Assembly (NCBI GenBank): GCA_016841445.1
Contig: JAENZD010000003.1
Span: 95,212 to 159,211 of the forward strand
Length of the DNA stretch: 64,000 nt
Direction: 5' to 3'
Source of the DNA: Anaerolineaceae bacterium
GTDB lineage: Bacteria > Chloroflexota > Anaerolineae > Anaerolineales > Anaerolineaceae
Both the position numbers and the translations under genes were made by a program. This document shows, piece after piece, positions 25,626 to 34,138 of the stretch (the stretch's first letter is position 1; every line of letters begins with the position of its first letter). The notes beneath the pieces were generated by a model that was not told the DNA's origin, ran no database searches, and saw only the letters and a list, made by a program, of their open reading frames with translations.

Positions 25626-26704
25626 TGCACTTAGCGAAAGCTTTATTGGAATGGTATGACCAAAACGCCAGGGAATTACCCTGGCGTTCGACTATCTCGC
25701 CTTACAGGACCTGGGTTTCGGAGGTTATGCTGCAGCAAACCCAGGTTGAGACAGTTATTCCCTATTTTAATGAATGGATGAAACGGTTTCCGGACGTCGA
25801 ATCTCTTGCAGCGGCTGATCAACAAGAAGTTTTATCCCTTTGGGAAGGATTGGGCTATTACAGCAGGGCTCGCAATCTCCATCGCGCTGCTCAACAAATT
25901 ATGGAAAAGAGGGATGGAAAGCTCCCGGAAAGTGTTGAAGACCTCAGAAAATTACCCGGAATTGGGCCTTATACGGCAGCAGCAATAGCATCGATTGCCT
26001 TTAATGCCGATGTTGCAGCGGTCGATGGCAATATCAGGCGAGTGCTTTCGCGTTATTTCGATGTTACAGATCCTGCAAGAAGTAGCGAAGGAGAAAAGAA
26101 AATATGGGCCCTGGCCCAGGAAAACCTTCCTAAGGGACGCGCAGGTGATTTCAACCAGGCGTTGATGGATCTGGGTTCAGCGATTTGCCTGCCAAAAAAC
26201 CCGGATTGTGAACATTGTCCCCTGGCAGAAGCATGTATTGCCAACCGCTTGGGTATCCAGAATGAGCGTCCGGTCAAATTGCCGCGCCAGCAGATACCGC
26301 ATGTGACTGTTACAGCTGCTGTTATCCGCAGGAATGGCCATGTGCTGCTTGCGCAGCGCCCATCAAAGGGCTTGCTGGGGGGATTATGGGAATTCCCTGG
26401 CGGAACCCTGGAGGATAGCGATAGAGACCTGGAATCGTGTCTTAAGCGAGAAGTCATGGAAGAGTTGGGGGTTGTGATAAAAGTCAGCGATTCTTTTGGA
26501 CAGTATAATCATGCATACACTCATTTTAAAATCTCCCTATTTGCGTTTTTTTGTGAGATTCGTGATGGTCAGGAGCCGCAAGCTTTAGCAAGCGATGACC
26601 TTGTGTGGGTAGGGTTGGATGAGCTGGTAAACTATCCAATGGGGAAGGTTGATCGAATGATTGCCACGCGCTTGATCATGGAAAGTAAAAATGGATTCAT
26701 ATAA
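25625..26704 (+). CDS. mutY: Adenine DNA glycosylase MutY with C-terminal NUDIX domain
   Basis: MutY removes adenine mispaired with 8-oxoguanine. The 359 residues carry the catalytic glutamate E33 in SEVMLQQTQVET, the helix-hairpin-helix LPGIGPYTAAAIAS with the essential D134 in VDGNIRR, and a [4Fe-4S] site C188-x6-C195-x2-C198-x5-C204. Residues 230-350 form the 8-oxoguanine-reading NUDIX-like domain (WEFPGG, REVMEELG). All key residues are present. It overlaps the upstream small gene by 1 nt and pcm by 14 nt. Confidence 0.95.
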   Translation: MHLAKALLEWYDQNARELPWRSTISPYRTWVSEVMLQQTQVETVIPYFNEWMKRFPDVESLAAADQQEVLSLWEGLGYYSRARNLHRAAQQIMEKRDGKLPESVEDLRKLPGIGPYTAAAIASIAFNADVAAVDGNIRRVLSRYFDVTDPARSSEGEKKIWALAQENLPKGRAGDFNQALMDLGSAICLPKNPDCEHCPLAEACIANRLGIQNERPVKLPRQQIPHVTVTAAVIRRNGHVLLAQRPSKGLLGGLWEFPGGTLEDSDRDLESCLKREVMEELGVVIKVSDSFGQYNHAYTHFKISLFAFFCEIRDGQEPQALASDDLVWVGLDELVNYPMGKVDRMIATRLIMESKNGFI

Positions 26705-27341
26705 AGCTGAAAGAGAACGGATGATTGAACATCAGATTGCAGGCAGGGGGATAAAAAATAAAGATGTATTGGAAGCGATGCGGTCTGTCCCAAGGCACCT
26801 TTTATTACCAAAAAGCGACTGGGACTATGCCTATGGCGACTTTCCTGTCAGGATTGGCAGCGGCCAGACGATCTCACAGCCATTCATTGTGGCTTTGATG
26901 ACCGAATTGCTGGATGTTCGGCCAGCAGATCGTGTTTTGGATGTCGGTACCGGTTCTGGATACCAGGCGGCAATTTTAGCAGAGTTGGCTTCTGAGGTTC
27001 ACTCAATTGAGCGGTATCCTGACCTGGCAGACTCAGCATCAAAAAAACTGGCGTCTCTTGGTTATACAAACATTCATGTGCATACCGGCGATGGGACATT
27101 AGGATATCCACCAGCGGCGCCCTATGACCGTATTATTGTAACAGCCGCTTCACCATCTATCCCAGAGGCGTTGTTATCTCAATTGGCAAACGAAGGACGC
27201 CTGGTAATCCCGGTTGGCAGCCGGCATTTGCAGCACCTTGAGGTTTGGAACCGGAAAGGGGATGACTTCAGGCATGAATCCAGCATCCCGGTTGTATTTG
27301 TACCCTTGATTGGCGAACAGGGTTGGGATGCGAATGATTGA
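26691..27341 (+). CDS. pcm: Protein-L-isoaspartate O-methyltransferase
   Basis: Pcm methylates L-isoaspartyl residues so that damaged proteins can return to normal aspartate. The 216 residues hold the family signature SVPRHLLLP, the GSGQTISQP substrate loop and the SAM-binding motif VLDVGTGSGYQAA. The start lies inside mutY (14-nt overlap), so the two repair enzymes are co-expressed. It converges on the CPBP gene with only 6 bp between stops. Confidence 0.95.
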   Translation: MDSYKAERERMIEHQIAGRGIKNKDVLEAMRSVPRHLLLPKSDWDYAYGDFPVRIGSGQTISQPFIVALMTELLDVRPADRVLDVGTGSGYQAAILAELASEVHSIERYPDLADSASKKLASLGYTNIHVHTGDGTLGYPPAAPYDRIIVTAASPSIPEALLSQLANEGRLVIPVGSRHLQHLEVWNRKGDDFRHESSIPVVFVPLIGEQGWDAND

Positions 27342-27347
27342 TGAAAT

Positions 27348-28283
27348 TCAGGATATTGAATTAATTTCCTGATTTGTTAATGCATTTGGATGAAAAAGAA
27401 TAGCCAGGGAAAAAATCGTTAAACCAGCAGCACCAACGACCCCGACTGGGGTGGGCCCCAGCAATGTGCTGGGGTTGCCTTTTTCAAGAAGCAAACCGAT
27501 CGAGGCGATGCCGTTAATTGCACCGTGGGCAATGGCTGCAGGCCAGACACTGCCTGATTTAATGGTCAGCCAACCCAATATCACACCTAGGTTGAGTGTG
27601 AACCACACCATACCAAGTGGCCCCAGGAATGGTGCGCCAAAGTAATCGAGGCCGTAGTTGTATCCCATCAGGATGATCGGCCAATGCCAGACTCCCCAAA
27701 CCAAACCAGTGAGAAATATCGCTTTCCGGCTGCCTAACGGCATCAGTTTCGGCTGCAAATAAGCTCGCCAGCCAAATTCCTCCCCGAAGGCAGAAATGGT
27801 GTTTAAAAGCGGGGAGAGCAGCATAGCCTGCAGGGCTTGTATGATTACGATTGCCCAAGGACCCAGGTTAGGCGTTTGCCCTGCTGCCTCTAATTGTTGT
27901 GTCAGGCTTGAAAGTTCAAGGTCGAAAAAGCGGGGGAATATCAGGAAGAATAGGAGCGAACCAGCCAGAGTACAAAACCCGGGAGAAAACCAGGCTGCCA
28001 GATAATATTTCCACTTTCCGTTTTCAAATAGAGGGCGAAGATACAGCGCTTCTGTCCCTTCATGGGTGATTAATCGGGTCAGGATATTCGCCAAAGCAGG
28101 ACCAAACATATATGCTGTTGCCAAGAGAATGTAAGCCAGGCTGAATTGAGAATTCTCAATTGAAAAAGTGGGGCTATCGGTCAGGCCGCCTGTAAGGTAG
28201 ATGATCAAGGCCGTCAGCCATGAGATCCCAAATGCCAGACTAAGAAAAAGAAGTATTCTCTTTTTATTTGTTGTGTGGTCCAT
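27348..28283 (-). CDS. CPBP-family intramembrane glutamic endopeptidase
   Basis: This is a 311-residue integral membrane protein with about eight hydrophobic helices. The Abi/CPBP catalytic motifs are EEFGWRAYL (motif 1, EExxxR), WGVWHWPI (motif 2) and AHGAING (motif 3). Family members cleave prenylated or membrane proteins, or protect against bacteriocins; the substrate here is unknown. It is a single gene convergent with pcm. Confidence 0.9.
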   Translation of the reverse strand: MDHTTNKKRILLFLSLAFGISWLTALIIYLTGGLTDSPTFSIENSQFSLAYILLATAYMFGPALANILTRLITHEGTEALYLRPLFENGKWKYYLAAWFSPGFCTLAGSLLFFLIFPRFFDLELSSLTQQLEAAGQTPNLGPWAIVIIQALQAMLLSPLLNTISAFGEEFGWRAYLQPKLMPLGSRKAIFLTGLVWGVWHWPIILMGYNYGLDYFGAPFLGPLGMVWFTLNLGVILGWLTIKSGSVWPAAIAHGAINGIASIGLLLEKGNPSTLLGPTPVGVVGAAGLTIFSLAILFHPNALTNQEINSIS

Positions 28284-28455
28284 AACCTAATTCCTCTATT
28301 CCCTTATTCTACTACGATGGATTGAAGTCTATTGAAAGAAGAGATCTGTTTTCATAGGTTCAATTTTTTGAAATTACTTGATTATAATCAATACTTATGA
28401 TAAATTAGGGTATCGGGGGTGGATGTTGTCCATTAAAAACTTGGAGGAGGAAGAA

Positions 28456-29469
28456 GTGAAGCATTATGTAGCAAAATTTCTCTTGTTGTTAGTCATTTTC
28501 TTATTCTCATCATGCAGTATGATCCCTTCAAATAATCAAAACCTGGATAGCACTTCCGTTGCCCTGGCAATTCAGCAAACAGGGTTAGCAATGGAACAGA
28601 CACGGGTCGCCCAGGCAGTCCCTCCAACTAACACACCGGAACCTGTACTCCAACCCACGTATACGCTTTATCCAACCTATACCAGCCAGGTGATCGAGCA
28701 GCTTGTGGTGGAAGAATCCGTGGTGACTGAAGAGCCACCGACAGAAGAACCCGCTCAATCATTTGATGATTGGTTAGAGGATGTCAACATCCTGCTGTAC
28801 GATGATATGTTAAGCATGTGGGAATCACAGGTGATCGAAAACGCAATTGATGGATTGGGCTTAGGGCGGAATACCACAAATGTTGGTGATGCGATGGGCA
28901 ACTTCCTTTCAGAAATGAACTCAGCCATTGTATGGGATTTGATCATTGTTGGGGCTGAATCCAGGGATTCGATATCAGGTGAGTATTTTGATATTCTTGC
29001 GGATCAGCTTGACCGCGGAAGTTCGGTCATCATCGAAATCTGGTACATTGATGATGTTGCCAGCGGACGTATCCAGCCGTTGATGCAGCGCTGCGGAATC
29101 TCATTCCAGGCAGATTGGCAGCGCAATCCCAACGCCAACCTGAACGATTTCCTGATTTATTTGCTGGAGCCTGGGGATCCCCTCTTCTCGCAACCTAACA
29201 GCATGAGTATGCTTTCCCCATATGATATTATGTGGATTTGGGATATTGGCGATTTCGTTAAATTAAATTCTGGCTCAGATGCAAAATTGCTGGCCGGAGC
29301 TTACGCCAAGCGCTACAGTGATTTTGGATTGCTAGCGGAATGTATGGATGGCCGCATGATTTGGCAGCTATTCTCGACCCACGATTACAAAACCCAGGAA
29401 ATGATCAACCTGTGGCAGAATTATATCTATAATACGCTCCAGGCAAGGTATGATTATCTCCAAAATTAA
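28456..29469 (+). CDS. Lipoprotein with Thr/Pro linker, unknown function
   Basis: This protein is 337 residues from the preferred GTG at 28456, which follows GGAGGAGG; a longer frame begins at 28378 but lacks a ribosome site and would bury the signal. The signal peptide ends at a lipobox (FLFSSC), then a spacer rich in Thr and Pro (about 45-95) leads to an alpha/beta domain of about 220 residues containing WDLIIVGAESRDSISGEYFD and a strand-helix layout like glutamine-amidotransferase-fold proteins. No catalytic residues are recognised. Such Thr/Pro linkers are typical of surface lipoproteins in Anaerolineae. Confidence 0.75.
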   Translation: MKHYVAKFLLLLVIFLFSSCSMIPSNNQNLDSTSVALAIQQTGLAMEQTRVAQAVPPTNTPEPVLQPTYTLYPTYTSQVIEQLVVEESVVTEEPPTEEPAQSFDDWLEDVNILLYDDMLSMWESQVIENAIDGLGLGRNTTNVGDAMGNFLSEMNSAIVWDLIIVGAESRDSISGEYFDILADQLDRGSSVIIEIWYIDDVASGRIQPLMQRCGISFQADWQRNPNANLNDFLIYLLEPGDPLFSQPNSMSMLSPYDIMWIWDIGDFVKLNSGSDAKLLAGAYAKRYSDFGLLAECMDGRMIWQLFSTHDYKTQEMINLWQNYIYNTLQARYDYLQN

Positions 29470-29491
29470 TTGATTTACAATTCATATGAAA

Positions 29492-29526
29492 AACCGCTCT
29501 CACAAATTTAGAGGGCGGTTTTTTTT
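29492..29526 (+). terminator. Terminator between convergent genes
   Basis: AACCGC at 29492 pairs with GCGGTT ending at 29520, extended by TCT with AGA, and is followed by T6. It ends the lipoprotein gene. On the opposite strand the A-run gives a weaker tail for the flavoprotein gene. Confidence 0.75.
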
Positions 29527-29528
29527 CG

Positions 29529-30677
29529 CTATTTTCGGTTTAGAATCTTATGAAAAAATAGAGGGAATAAGGTTTTGAGCTCCTGCCAGATCTCTTGATA
29601 TGACTTATCCCCGCGCAGCAGATCGATGACCATTTTTTGGACAGTTTGGCTGGATTTGAGAACCGCTGTGTTGATGAAGGGGAGGGCGTTGACGAGAATG
29701 GAGAAACGTCTGGCATACTTGAACTGCATGACCAGTGTTTGAGAGATGCGTTTTGAATAGTCCGACAGGTCAATTGAGGGTTCCCGGATGCTTTTTACGA
29801 TCATTTCTGCAGCGATCCTGCCGCTGACCATGGCATAATCCAAACCCTCGCCAAGCCATGGATCAGCGAGGTTGGCAGCATCGCCGGCCACAATGATATG
29901 GTCTTTGTGAAGTTGATTGGTTTTTCCACCGAGTGGCACAGGAAAAGCACGGATATCAATGATGGGAAGTTCTCGCAAGGCCTGGTGCTGGTTGATGAAG
30001 CGCATCAGGTGTTTTTTGCCGACCTTCTCCATCGGCCAACTTCTGCACACGCCTACATTAAGATGATCTCTCTTTGGAAAGATCCAACCGTACCCCCAGA
30101 ATATGGTTCCAAAATCGAATGTGATGCTGTCAGCGAGCTTTTTGTTTGCTAATTTCGGCAGATTTAAACGAGCCTCATATACCAGGCTGGTTTTTCGGTC
30201 AGGAATCAAATCGAAGGATTTTGCCACCAGGCTGTGGACGCCATCAGCGCCGATTAGATAGTCACAGGAATAGGCGCTTTTGATTGTGTGGATTTCGATG
30301 GGGTCTTTATTTTTAAGGGCGATAACACGTTCAGCCGGATGAAAGACCGCACCTTTTTTGATGGCATGATTAACCAGCTCAGCATCAAAAGAAGGACGAT
30401 CAACAAGGTAAGATATAGGGTGGCTGCCTTGAATGTCGAAAAGCTCTCGGCCACCCGAAGCAATCGTTCCCCATTCAACGGCTGCATGCAGAGTACTGGA
30501 GATGTCAAATGGGATCTCTAACAAAGCCCGGTGGGTCAGGCCGCCCCCGCAAACTTTCCTTCGCGGCCAAACACTTTTATCCAGGATCAATACCTCAACC
30601 CCGGCATTTGCAAGGTGGTAACCTGCCATTGAACCGGCAGGACCGCCGCCAACGATGATGACTTGAAAATGTTTCAT
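29529..30677 (-). CDS. Geranylgeranyl-reductase-family FAD oxidoreductase
   Basis: This is a 382-residue flavoprotein. An N-terminal FAD site (VIIVGGGPAGSMAGYHLANAG, ending at about residue 25) is followed by the family motif RRKVCGGGL and a second FAD stretch IVAGDAANLADPWLGEGL. Members saturate isoprenoid chains of lipids, quinones or chlorophylls, or oxidise other lipophilic substrates. No isoprenoid operon is attached, so the substrate is open. It is divergent from the small lipoprotein gene at 30803. Confidence 0.85.
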   Translation of the reverse strand: MKHFQVIIVGGGPAGSMAGYHLANAGVEVLILDKSVWPRRKVCGGGLTHRALLEIPFDISSTLHAAVEWGTIASGGRELFDIQGSHPISYLVDRPSFDAELVNHAIKKGAVFHPAERVIALKNKDPIEIHTIKSAYSCDYLIGADGVHSLVAKSFDLIPDRKTSLVYEARLNLPKLANKKLADSITFDFGTIFWGYGWIFPKRDHLNVGVCRSWPMEKVGKKHLMRFINQHQALRELPIIDIRAFPVPLGGKTNQLHKDHIIVAGDAANLADPWLGEGLDYAMVSGRIAAEMIVKSIREPSIDLSDYSKRISQTLVMQFKYARRFSILVNALPFINTAVLKSSQTVQKMVIDLLRGDKSYQEIWQELKTLFPLFFHKILNRK

Positions 30678-30802
30678 TTAAGCAAACATCCACTAATTCT
30701 AATGAATTTATTATATTTGAAAAGTAGTCTGAAATTGGAACAAAAAGGGTTTGTTGTTCGTCAAAGTCTTAGAAAGAACAATAAGCGAAAGGAAGATGAA
30801 AT

Positions 30803-31249
30803 ATGAAGAAATTAAAAATTCTATTTGGTGTACTCCTGCTGTTTGGCGTGTTCTTGTCAGCATGCGCACCAGCGAATGAAACAGAGACACCCCCGGTTGG
30901 GGATGAGTATACTTACGGCGAAAGGGCAACGATTCAGTCGGTAGAGGTCCTTTTACTGGAATCGTTCCCCGTACAGGCACGCGCGGTTGTATCGGGTTAC
31001 TTTCCGAATGGCTGTATTGAACTGTATAACATAGAGGTAGAAAAAGATGGTCAGGATTTCATCCTGACGGTTCATACTCGCCAGCCCGCAGGCGACATCG
31101 CCTGCACTGAAGCCCTGGTGCCTTTTGAAGAATCGGTTAACCTTGATATTGCCGGATTAGAAGCGGGCACCTATACCGTGATAGCACAGGACCAATCAAC
31201 GACCTTTACATTAGATGTTGATAATGTCCCATTAGGTGAGGATAACTAA
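30803..31249 (+). CDS. Small lipoprotein, unknown function
   Basis: This is a 148-residue precursor with signal peptide and lipobox FLSAC, then an acidic spacer and a compact beta-rich domain of about 100 residues (VEVLLLESFPVQARAVVSGY, FILTVHTRQP, TYTVIAQDQSTTF). It looks like a single Ig-like or beta-sandwich domain. Two cysteines in that domain, in NGCIEL and DIACTE, could form a disulfide. The ribosome site is AAGGAAG. No function is recognised. A perfect terminator follows. Confidence 0.75.
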   Translation: MKKLKILFGVLLLFGVFLSACAPANETETPPVGDEYTYGERATIQSVEVLLLESFPVQARAVVSGYFPNGCIELYNIEVEKDGQDFILTVHTRQPAGDIACTEALVPFEESVNLDIAGLEAGTYTVIAQDQSTTFTLDVDNVPLGEDN

Positions 31250-31310
31250 TTCGTCGCGATTTTGTTCCTCCCCAGGATATTCAGGGAATTGTTCATCAGA
31301 AAATGACATT

Positions 31311-31348
31311 ATGAGAGACATCGCAGTTGGATGTCTCTCATTTTATTT
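31311..31348 (+). terminator. Perfect 11-bp terminator hairpin
   Basis: ATGAGAGACAT (31311-31321) pairs perfectly with ATGTCTCTCAT (31331-31341), followed by TTTATTT. It ends the small lipoprotein gene. Confidence 0.8.
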
Positions 31349-31358
31349 CTGGAAAACC

Positions 31359-32360
31359 TTAAAGATCAATGAAATCCGGTTCGATCAACCTGGGATCTGC
31401 TGGTGGATGAATTTCATACCCGTGTTTCAACCATAAATCTTCTGCAAGATTGTTGGGCTTGCATCTGATGCCCATGACCTGGAAATATTCACACAGGCGC
31501 AGCAGGTCTCGGCGGAAAATAGCAAAAGCACTCCTGTTTTCGTAAGGGTTGAGCGATTGCGGGAAATCAATCAAGAAGATCTCTCCATCAAAGTACAGGA
31601 TATTGTAGGCAGAAAGATCGCCATGAACACGCTGATTTTTCAGCATGATTTCAATATTATGGATCACTTTATCGAACACCCATTTTGCTTCGGACAGTGA
31701 AAGGTTGACAGTGTTAAGGGTGGGTGCGGCCACATCATCCCAGCCGATATATTCCATCAGGATAGCGTTGTTACCGCTGGCTAAGGGCATTGGGATATCT
31801 GCACCTGCCTGGTGCAGGATCTGCATGGTTTGAAATTCATGCTCAATCCAGGATGTGTGAAGGATCTCCATGCCAAATTTTGTCCGTTTTTCGATGGCAT
31901 GCAAAGCTCTGTTGTCATGGATCTCATGCCCTTCATCATCTAAATGGAGGCGTCCCTCACGGTACAGGGAATCGTTTCGAAGCTGCCGGAATTTTCTTGG
32001 GCGGTAGACTTTCGCAGCCAAATAACTGTTTTGCGAAGTGTTATTTGCCAGGCATTGGTAAACCGAAGCTTCTTTACCGCCGCCTTTGATCAATCTGAGG
32101 ATATCTTCGAACCACTGCTGTTGGTAGAAATCCTTCAAGGATGCGGTTAGCCACTCTCTTTCATGCTTGGATGCGGAATAGCTGATGTTGAACTCATTTT
32201 CCTGCTCTGAAAGATCAGATAGTTGGAAAGAAGTAGCCTTCTTCCGGTTTTTAATTGAAGAGGTCTGAAGCAGATTCTCTCGTGGTACATTCCGAATCGG
32301 CGGAAGGTCAACGAAATCTTCTAGCTGTTCGGTTAAATCAAAATTATGATTTGTATTCAT
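31359..32360 (-). CDS. RIO-type atypical protein kinase
   Basis: This is a 333-residue protein with the RIO1-like kinase fold from about residue 80. The ATP loop is GGGKEASVY (93-101), the lysine is K117 in AAKVYR, the catalytic loop is HGDLSAYN (246-253, D248 and N253) and the metal-binding Asp is in DFPQ (265-268) in place of the usual DFG. Residues 120-170 carry the RIO1-type flexible insert. The N-terminal 75 residues are polar and probably disordered. In archaea and eukaryotes RIO1 acts in small-subunit ribosome maturation; the bacterial role is not settled. It is read leftward and lies downstream of the micro-gene at 32495. Confidence 0.88.
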   Translation of the reverse strand: MNTNHNFDLTEQLEDFVDLPPIRNVPRENLLQTSSIKNRKKATSFQLSDLSEQENEFNISYSASKHEREWLTASLKDFYQQQWFEDILRLIKGGGKEASVYQCLANNTSQNSYLAAKVYRPRKFRQLRNDSLYREGRLHLDDEGHEIHDNRALHAIEKRTKFGMEILHTSWIEHEFQTMQILHQAGADIPMPLASGNNAILMEYIGWDDVAAPTLNTVNLSLSEAKWVFDKVIHNIEIMLKNQRVHGDLSAYNILYFDGEIFLIDFPQSLNPYENRSAFAIFRRDLLRLCEYFQVMGIRCKPNNLAEDLWLKHGYEIHPPADPRLIEPDFIDL

Positions 32361-32441
32361 TCGTAAAACATTTCCTTAATCATCGATTTAAATGCGTTGA
32401 AGGCTCAACAAAAATATTAATTTTGGCTTTTTATGGGAAAT

Positions 32442-32467
32442 AAAAAACCACAGGCGCTGACCTGTGG
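32442..32467 (-). terminator. Leftward terminator of the micro-gene
   Basis: CCACAGG (32448-32454) and CCTGTGG (32461-32467) form a 7-bp perfect stem. Read on the minus strand it is followed by TTTTTT (the A-run at 32442-32447). It lies 28 bp after the stop of the 22-codon gene and separates it from the RIO kinase gene. Confidence 0.75.
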
Positions 32468-32494
32468 CAAGTTTGTTAACTAAGTTAAGTTAAT

Positions 32495-32563
32495 TCAACC
32501 AGGTAACCCGACAGGAGGCGCGTTCAACAATTTATTTCGAACAATTCTTAAATTATTTGACAT
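32495..32563 (-). CDS. 22-residue micro-protein gene, unknown
   Basis: The frame starts with ATG at 32563 and ends with TGA at 32495. The peptide begins MSNNLRIVRN and ends PPVGLPG; it is basic and has no hydrophobic membrane helix. AAAGGAGG lies 7 nt before the ATG, one of the best ribosome sites in the window. A promoter (TTGACA, 17 bp, TAAACT) lies upstream and a terminator downstream, giving a transcript of about 150 nt. The conserved-looking signals argue for a real gene. It may be a stand-alone peptide, a signal or RiPP-like precursor, or a leader; no modifying enzyme is adjacent. No homology can be claimed from sequence alone. Confidence 0.5.
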   Translation of the reverse strand: MSNNLRIVRNKLLNAPPVGLPG

Positions 32564-32599
32564 ACAGTTGCCTCCTTTCTTGTTTTTGATCTGAATTTT

Positions 32600-32628
32600 A
32601 GTTTAATCGATCTAATAAGATCTGTCAA
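32600..32628 (-). promoter_or_regulatory. Promoter of the micro-gene
   Basis: On the minus strand TTGACA (32623-32628) and TAAACT (32600-32605) are separated by exactly 17 bp. The -35 box is perfect and the -10 box has 4 of 6 consensus bases. It begins just after the stop codon of the MazG-like gene, so the micro-gene can be expressed alone. The start would be near 32593. Confidence 0.6.
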
Positions 32629-32629
32629 A

Positions 32630-33034
32630 TCAAGCAGAAGGCGTGTTGTCAAGAAGCACAGCATGATCCCCAAGTTTCTCTTTCATTTTCTTGAGCAGCG
32701 CGTCATCAGGCGTTGATCCTGTCAGGCTGTACATGAACACCGCTAACATCATTTCACAATCCGCAACTTCTTTACTGATGTCCTCTTTTCGGACCCTGTC
32801 ATTATTGCGGATCCAACCCTCCACCCGCGAGACGATCTCATCAGCATGGAATCCCTCATCGCTAAACCGTTGGAGCATCTCAATCTCTTCCTCAGAAAGT
32901 TGATCTTGATGATGGGCTAGGAAGGCTTCGGCAAGTTCCCCAACTTCTGAGAGATAGAACCATAATGCATCCTTGGCGGAAGGCCACTGTAAGCCGCGTG
33001 CCTCATAATATGACTGTATCGTCCGGATATCCAT
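32630..33034 (-). CDS. MazG-like NTP pyrophosphohydrolase
   Basis: This is a 134-residue all-helical protein of the MazG/dUTPase-like group. The metal-binding helices show LSEVGELAEAF (residues 29-39) and ISKEVADCEMML (about 85-96), the EExxE/ExxD type pattern that binds Mg2+ around an NTP. Members hydrolyse non-canonical or alarmone nucleotides to monophosphates. The substrate here is unknown. It is followed directly by the promoter of the micro-gene. Confidence 0.8.
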   Translation of the reverse strand: MDIRTIQSYYEARGLQWPSAKDALWFYLSEVGELAEAFLAHHQDQLSEEEIEMLQRFSDEGFHADEIVSRVEGWIRNNDRVRKEDISKEVADCEMMLAVFMYSLTGSTPDDALLKKMKEKLGDHAVLLDNTPSA

Positions 33035-33235
33035 GCTTCCTCCTGATAGGCGTTGATTTGAACAGCCCTATTATACACGTTAAAATCCATTGAAAATCCC
33101 TTTAGGCTGCATTAAATCTTGTTGTCAATTTGGGAGATAGGATCAATTGATTAATCTTCAAACTGCGCAGCATGAGAAAAAGACAGAAAACCATTATAAT
33201 TAATTTATTATCCAGTACTTCAGGACGAAAACGTG

Positions 33236-34138
33236 ATGAAAGTAAATTTAAAGAAGATAAAAAAATGGCTCAATAAAGCTTACAAGAAAACAGACACCTT
33301 TAGCGGCGGTGTTCTATCGATCATTCAAAGTGCCTTCAAGCGCTTTTCAAAAGAAAGGGGGAGTGAAGCGGCTGCCAGCCTGGCTTATTTTGCTTTCTTT
33401 TCGATATTCCCGATGCTGCTTGTATTCATTATTGTGGGAAGCTATTTTGTAGACCGCTCGGTGGTGCAGGAGCAGCTGATCAATCTTTTGTCAGGTGTGG
33501 TCCCGGGGATTGATAGTGTTATTATTGAAAACATTAACCGTGTCCTCAGGTTACGAGGTGCGGTGACATTTATTGCGCTCATTTCCCTCGTTTGGTCTGC
33601 AACCAGCGTTTTTAATATCCTTGCAAAAAACCTCAACCGGGCGTTCCCAAAGGCGTCCGTCCCGAATTTTTTGAAAAGCCGTTTTATGGGATTCTTGATG
33701 TTCCTGGGGCTAGGTGTTTTAATGCTTTTATCTATTGCGTCTTCTACCCTGTCCGGGCTGATCCCGGTGATCAATATTCCCCTGGATGGCAGAGCGCTTC
33801 ATGAAACTTTTTTGTGGCAAATAGGCGCTTTTCTCGTCCCGGTTGTGATCAACCTGTTGATGTTCTGGGCTTTATATTACTGGGTACCTAGAATAAAAGT
33901 CAGCCGGAAGGCATCTTTCATAGGGGGACTGATTGCAGGCGTAGCATGGGAACTTCTTAATAATATTTTTACCTGGTATCTCAGCAGTGGGCTTTCACGC
34001 TACCGGCTAGTTTATGGTTCTGTGGGGTCCATTGTTGCTTTACTGTTCTGGATTTACATGACAGCGATGATTGCACTCATTGGCGCGCATTTAACAGCCT
34101 CCATTCAACATGCCATCATTGAGAAATCGAATGCCTGA
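33236..34138 (+). CDS. YihY/BrkB-family membrane protein
   Basis: This is a 300-residue inner-membrane protein with about six helices. The family motif SEAAASLAYFAFFSIFPMLL is seen near residue 50, and AHLTASIQHAI near the end. Older databases call this family ribonuclease BN, which is a mistake; its role is unclear (possibly lipid or osmotic functions). The ATG at 33236 is preferred over a GTG one codon earlier. It overlaps pxpB by 8 nt, which is surprising since the functions are unrelated. Confidence 0.88.
   Translation: MKVNLKKIKKWLNKAYKKTDTFSGGVLSIIQSAFKRFSKERGSEAAASLAYFAFFSIFPMLLVFIIVGSYFVDRSVVQEQLINLLSGVVPGIDSVIIENINRVLRLRGAVTFIALISLVWSATSVFNILAKNLNRAFPKASVPNFLKSRFMGFLMFLGLGVLMLLSIASSTLSGLIPVINIPLDGRALHETFLWQIGAFLVPVVINLLMFWALYYWVPRIKVSRKASFIGGLIAGVAWELLNNIFTWYLSSGLSRYRLVYGSVGSIVALLFWIYMTAMIALIGAHLTASIQHAIIEKSNA

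Noticed and set aside
28378-28455. Longer N-terminus of the lipoprotein
   Set aside because: It would place 26 polar residues before the signal peptide; the GTG at 28456 follows GGAGGAGG.
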